NCBI GenBank assembly: GCA_028274465.1
Contig: CM051456.1
Coordinates: 119,862,880 to 119,926,879, forward strand
Source: Plantago ovata
Lineage: Eukaryota; Streptophyta; Magnoliopsida; Lamiales; Plantaginaceae
Length of the DNA: 64,000 nucleotides
Direction of reading: 5' to 3'
This document shows, in pieces, positions 60,675 through 64,000 of this stretch. Numbering within the stretch: the stretch's first letter is position 1; each line of letters opens with the position of its first letter. Both the position numbers and the translations under genes were made by a program. The notes under the pieces were generated by a model, which saw only the letters and a program-made list of their open reading frames with translations, was not told the origin of the DNA and made no database searches.

Positions 60675-61554
60675 TCAATACTTGTTGTAATGATGAACCT
60701 CAACATCCTTGGTGACGCCAAGGGCCCAGTCAACGTAGGAAGTCGGGGCGGGACCCTCCTCGTGCTTCTTCTCGTACTCAAAAGTCCAGTTCACCATATG
60801 TTCATGTTCCTCAACTTTTTCTTCGGTCTTGTGTTCCTCCTTGTCGTGATGGCCATGAAGATGAAGATGGTGATGATGCTCTTCTTTTTCTTCCTTCTTA
60901 ATATGATGAGATTCGACATGCAGAGTGAACTTGAAGTGCTTGTAATGTTCGAACACATCTCCTTCAGTTGCCACGAATGTGATGAGCTTCTTTTCCTCGT
61001 CAACATGTTCGACTCTTGTCTTCATGGACTTCTCTTTTCCCTCTGTTCATTTCATAATTATAAATCAATTCTACATGATTCGAAACTTTTGCAAACATGC
61101 ATTTAGTCGCGATACATTGTATATTAAAATGGAAAAGGCATTATAAAATTCAAAAATGTATAAGAAGGAAGCTCCCTAAATGTGATTTTTTTCTACTCGA
61201 AATTCAACTTAAAATATGCATGCAACTAAATACCATGCTTTAAAATATCACTCATGAAACGGAACAAAAAGTACCAAGACTGAGGAGTTCTGCTAACGGC
61301 CTAATGGTACTTTGCGAGATTGAAATATGATCAGAAAGAAGATATAGTAGAGTAGTTTTGTTACCATGGTTATATTTCCAGAAGAGAACGGAGCCAACTT
61401 TGCCATACTCATGACCCTCATGGAGCTCAACGGAGTGAATCTTCTCAGAGCTGTATTTGGAAATCTCATGTGGTTTGTGCTTGAATAGATCATGGAAGAT
61501 GCCACCATGGCACTTCACTTCTGTCTGGCAGCTCATCTTTCCCTTAAGACCCAT
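60675..61554 (-). CDS. Major latex protein-like / Bet v 1 family, 185 aa, with a His-rich insertion
   Basis: MLP proteins are small cytosolic proteins with a hydrophobic cavity that bind ligands and are linked to defence and stress. Exons 61554-61365 and 61042-60675 join in phase 1 (GT-AG) to give 558 nt, 186 codons. The start MGLKGKMSCQTEVKCHGG and EGHEYGKVGSVLFWKYNHEG match the family, as do the single intron and the end PTSYVDWALGVTKDVEVHH. The usual length is about 150 residues. The excess comes from about residues 108-146, a segment with roughly 13 histidines and many Glu/Lys (HHHHLHLHGHHDKEEHKTEE), placed where relatives have a short loop before VNWTFEYEK. The frame is intact. A role for the insert, for example in metal binding, is only inference. 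Confidence 0.93.
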
Positions 61555-61661
61555 GTCTTTTTCTTGTTTTTTCTGTTTAGGTATTACTGAATAGAGTATA
61601 TAATCTTGATTGAATTGAAGGCTGAATGGATTTGGATGGTTAAACTCAAACAATATGACCT

Positions 61662-61673
61662 CTATATATAGGC
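61662..61673 (-). promoter_or_regulatory. Probable TATA box of the MLP gene
   Basis: On the minus strand the sequence reads CCTATATATAGAGG, about 110 bases before the ATG, a typical position for a short-leader plant gene. Confidence 0.65.
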
Positions 61674-61807
61674 CATCGACCGCTGCAGGTGATACTCGTT
61701 CTGTCACAGGTAAAGGATTTTAGCATGGTTTGGTACTTGCAACATTTTTCTAAGCGCCTAGTAGATCATGTTTATTTGTCATAGGTATTAACATAGTAAT
61801 TAGTACA

Positions 61808-62053
61808 CTCCCTCATCTATCTCGCATTGTGACTTTGACCGGTCAACCGTGTTTGACTTTGACCTTAAATTACTTTTAAAATAAAATGATAAAAAATTTA
61901 ATGAAATTATATTATAAAAATATAGACCTTAAATTTTAATAATATGATTTTATTATTTATTTTACCATTATGGTTTAAGATTAATTTATAGTCAAAGTCG
62001 AACATAATTGACCAGTCAAAGTCAAAATGGGACAACTACTCATGGAGAGGTAG
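61808..62053. mobile_element. Stowaway-like MITE, degenerate, ~246 bp
   Basis: The left end CTCCCTCATCTATCTCGCAT and the right end (inverse CTACCTCTCCATGAG) are imperfect inverted repeats. The interior is symmetric, with TGACTTTGACCGGTCAA and its inverse GACCAGTCAAAGTCA. It is flanked by A/T-rich dinucleotides, with the TA duplication worn. Confidence 0.7.
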
Positions 62054-62404
62054 TAACATACTAACATGTCAACGTCGACCCTCAGTAAGTTCTTAGTAAA
62101 TCCTACTTCATAATCCTACTTCATATAGTATGTTATTACAAGTGTTTAAAAAATAACTTTCTTTCTTTTTTAAAGAATGAAGTAACATGGCCTTTCCTTT
62201 ATTTAAATTTACATATTTAACCCATTTTAGAAAACTTATTAACTATCTGGAAGTTTAAGAGAGAGTTTGAGGGGATTGAACATCCTGCCATGTTCCTAGG
62301 CGTATCATTATTTTGGAAATCTATAAAAAAGGACTCTAGAGTTGAGCGTGTTTGTTGTGCATCAACTTGAAGATGCATCAACCAGTAGAAAGTTTCGCAG
62401 TATG
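62054..62404. other. Intergenic
   Basis: Nothing recognised. Confidence 0.5.
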
Positions 62405-62560
62405 TGCAAATAAATAGTTGTTACAAAGTGTGATGGTTACATCTCGTTAGTGGGTGCAGGGTTCTATCAAAAGACATAAAGTGATTTAGTTGTGAAAGAG
62501 GTATAAGATTGTGTAGGATATTTGTATAAAAGTAGTAATATTTGTTGTTTCAAAAACAAA
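62405..62560 (+). mobile_element. SINE copy, degenerate (same family as 23735)
   Basis: A worn B box (AGGGTTCTATCAAAAG) is followed by ATAAAGTGATTTAGTTGTGA and then the family 3' part GTATAAAAGTAGTAATATTT, TGTTGTTTC and an A-rich tail. Confidence 0.6.
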
Positions 62561-64000
62561 AACATATCCCCTAGAGACTTAGTATGGGCTTATTGAATGA
62601 TTCGAAAAATAAATTCATGTGGATGCTGACTGATAAATTGCGGACAGTCATACTAACTAAACGTGTATGACCCAATTAACATCTGTCGACTCAAAGGATC
62701 AAATCTCTCAATCGGTTTTGTGGTCACGTTGTTAAATCTCTCAATTGTGTAAGTTTTGGTCTGTACACATTACACAAGGAAGATATCACACCAGAATGTG
62801 ATTTAGCATAATCTCAAGAAATTGGAGGGGGGGAGCATTGCATTAACCTAACCCCGTACCAGAATAGGCTCATGCGCAAAAAGCAGTAAAAATTAAAAAA
62901 AACGAACAAGTTGGTACGATCTCATATTCTCATCCAAAATCCAATCCATATGCAATGGCAAAATAAACAGTTCGTCACCTGGCGGCTTCCCGCGTACGTG
63001 GGGCCCCAGTCAAATTGCTGTTAAAAACAACCAATAATATATCGATTTGACAAATTTTCTGGATAAAAGTTACTGGCCGGTGTAATTCTACAATATTCGG
63101 TAATCCCATGCATGAACAATTTTCATGAAGTTGCCCAAAAATACACTAAACATGTTAACGTAATTTGACTAACCAGCTTTAGTCTTCCCGGGGGTATCAT
63201 CATATATCATCTCGCAAATTACAAAAGAGTTATGTACTGAAACATCTCGCATGCATTAGGAGAACTTTTTCATTATTATATTGACTATGCGTAACAAAAA
63301 TGTAATTCAAATGGTAAATGATATGAGGAATATTCCAATACTGACAAATAGAAGAAGATAAACTTTATTTTGGGGATAATGCAAAGTGTTCATAAAAGGT
63401 GGCCATAATTGATTGATCGAATTCTTCCAAATATGAACGACAATATAGCGGACACCATGGAAAACAATCAGCTTAGGATCTTTTCAATGAAAAAAAAGTA
63501 AACTTGTTTCCTAATTTTCCTCCATTCTTAATTTTATGCTCCGATATTATGCACGACTTTAAGGGGCATTAACATTAATCAGCCCATTGTTTACAACTAA
63601 CTACTGGTGAAAAATAAAATAATAATGCTTGATTTGAATTTCGCCCACGGTTTCTACAGGTGGAAGGTAATGTAATGTTGATTTTTACGAATTTTCAAGA
63701 GGTCTACTGCTATTACTAGCCATGCATTATAGTATGAAAATGATGAGCAATAATCAAATAAATAAGTATAGACTGTAGGAGCAGTTGGAGATGATACAAG
63801 CATACTAGTAGTAGTATATTAGTATAATCATATTTTCATCTTTCTAGCTCTAAGCTTTTTCTAATCCATCTGAGATATTTGACCACCTTACTGATTCTTA
63901 TCTATTGTAAAATTCGTAATTTTCATAAACAATAAAAAAAATGTCCACAACTTGGTATAAATTAGAAGAGAATTCCCTCACTTGAGTAATAAGAGTAAGA
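62561..64000. other. Right-hand intergenic region
   Basis: No gene, RNA or clear mobile element recognised up to the window end. Confidence 0.5.

Overview
The window is nuclear DNA from a flowering plant, most likely a eudicot. It is AT-rich. Its genes carry GT-AG introns and belong to plant families: an RPM1-type NLR, a PL1 pectate lyase, P450s of the CYP76 and CYP714 type, a CAR-type C2 protein, a GT61 glycosyltransferase and a major latex protein. The gaps are packed with plant transposons. I cannot name the species from sequence alone. No organellar, bacterial or rRNA sequence is seen.

Layout. 1-2.5 kb: 3' part of an NLR resistance gene with a frameshift (+). 3.9-7.9 kb: a seven-exon pectate lyase (-). 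8-25 kb: no intact gene. This stretch holds hAT-like and Mutator-like non-autonomous elements, SINEs, a LINE/RNase H relic, a GC-rich LTR-like block and a solo LTR inserted inside a SINE. 25.6-26.2 kb: a small two-exon DUF7054-like gene (+). 27-30.5 kb: an hAT MITE with an exact 8-bp target duplication, then a 2-kb CACTA element containing a tRNA-Pro-like relic, then another hAT-like element. 31.4-33.2 kb: a CYP76A-like P450 pseudogene (+), followed by a second solo LTR of the same family in the opposite orientation. 34-44 kb: gypsy relic, Helitron-like ends, long AT microsatellites, a DJ-1 C-terminal pseudogene fragment, a CACTA-like array and a second palindrome-bearing Mutator-like element. 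44-46 kb: two nearly complete 286-287 bp TRIM retrotransposons and nested MITEs. 45.6-49.1 kb: a CAR-family C2-domain gene (+) with a possible alternative lysine-rich C-terminal extension encoded by three more exons. 51-53.6 kb: an intact CYP714 P450 (+). 55.1-57.8 kb: an intact plastid-type phosphoglucomutase/phosphomannomutase family gene (+). 58.2-59.8 kb: a GT61 glycosyltransferase (-). 60.7-61.6 kb: a major latex protein/Bet v 1 gene (-) with a His-rich insertion. 62-64 kb: MITE and SINE relics only.

The genes do not form a pathway cluster. Cell-wall genes (pectate lyase, GT61), hormone-linked genes (CYP714, CAR) and defence-linked genes (NLR, MLP) are interspersed as is usual in plant chromosomes. 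Exon junctions were chosen so that splice dinucleotides, phase and family alignment agree; for pectate lyase, CYP714, the PGM-like gene, the MLP, the CAR gene and DUF7054 the summed exons give an exact open frame. The most unusual items are the frame-compatible C-terminal exons of the CAR gene, the His-rich MLP insertion, and the palindrome arrays carried by two Mutator-like elements.
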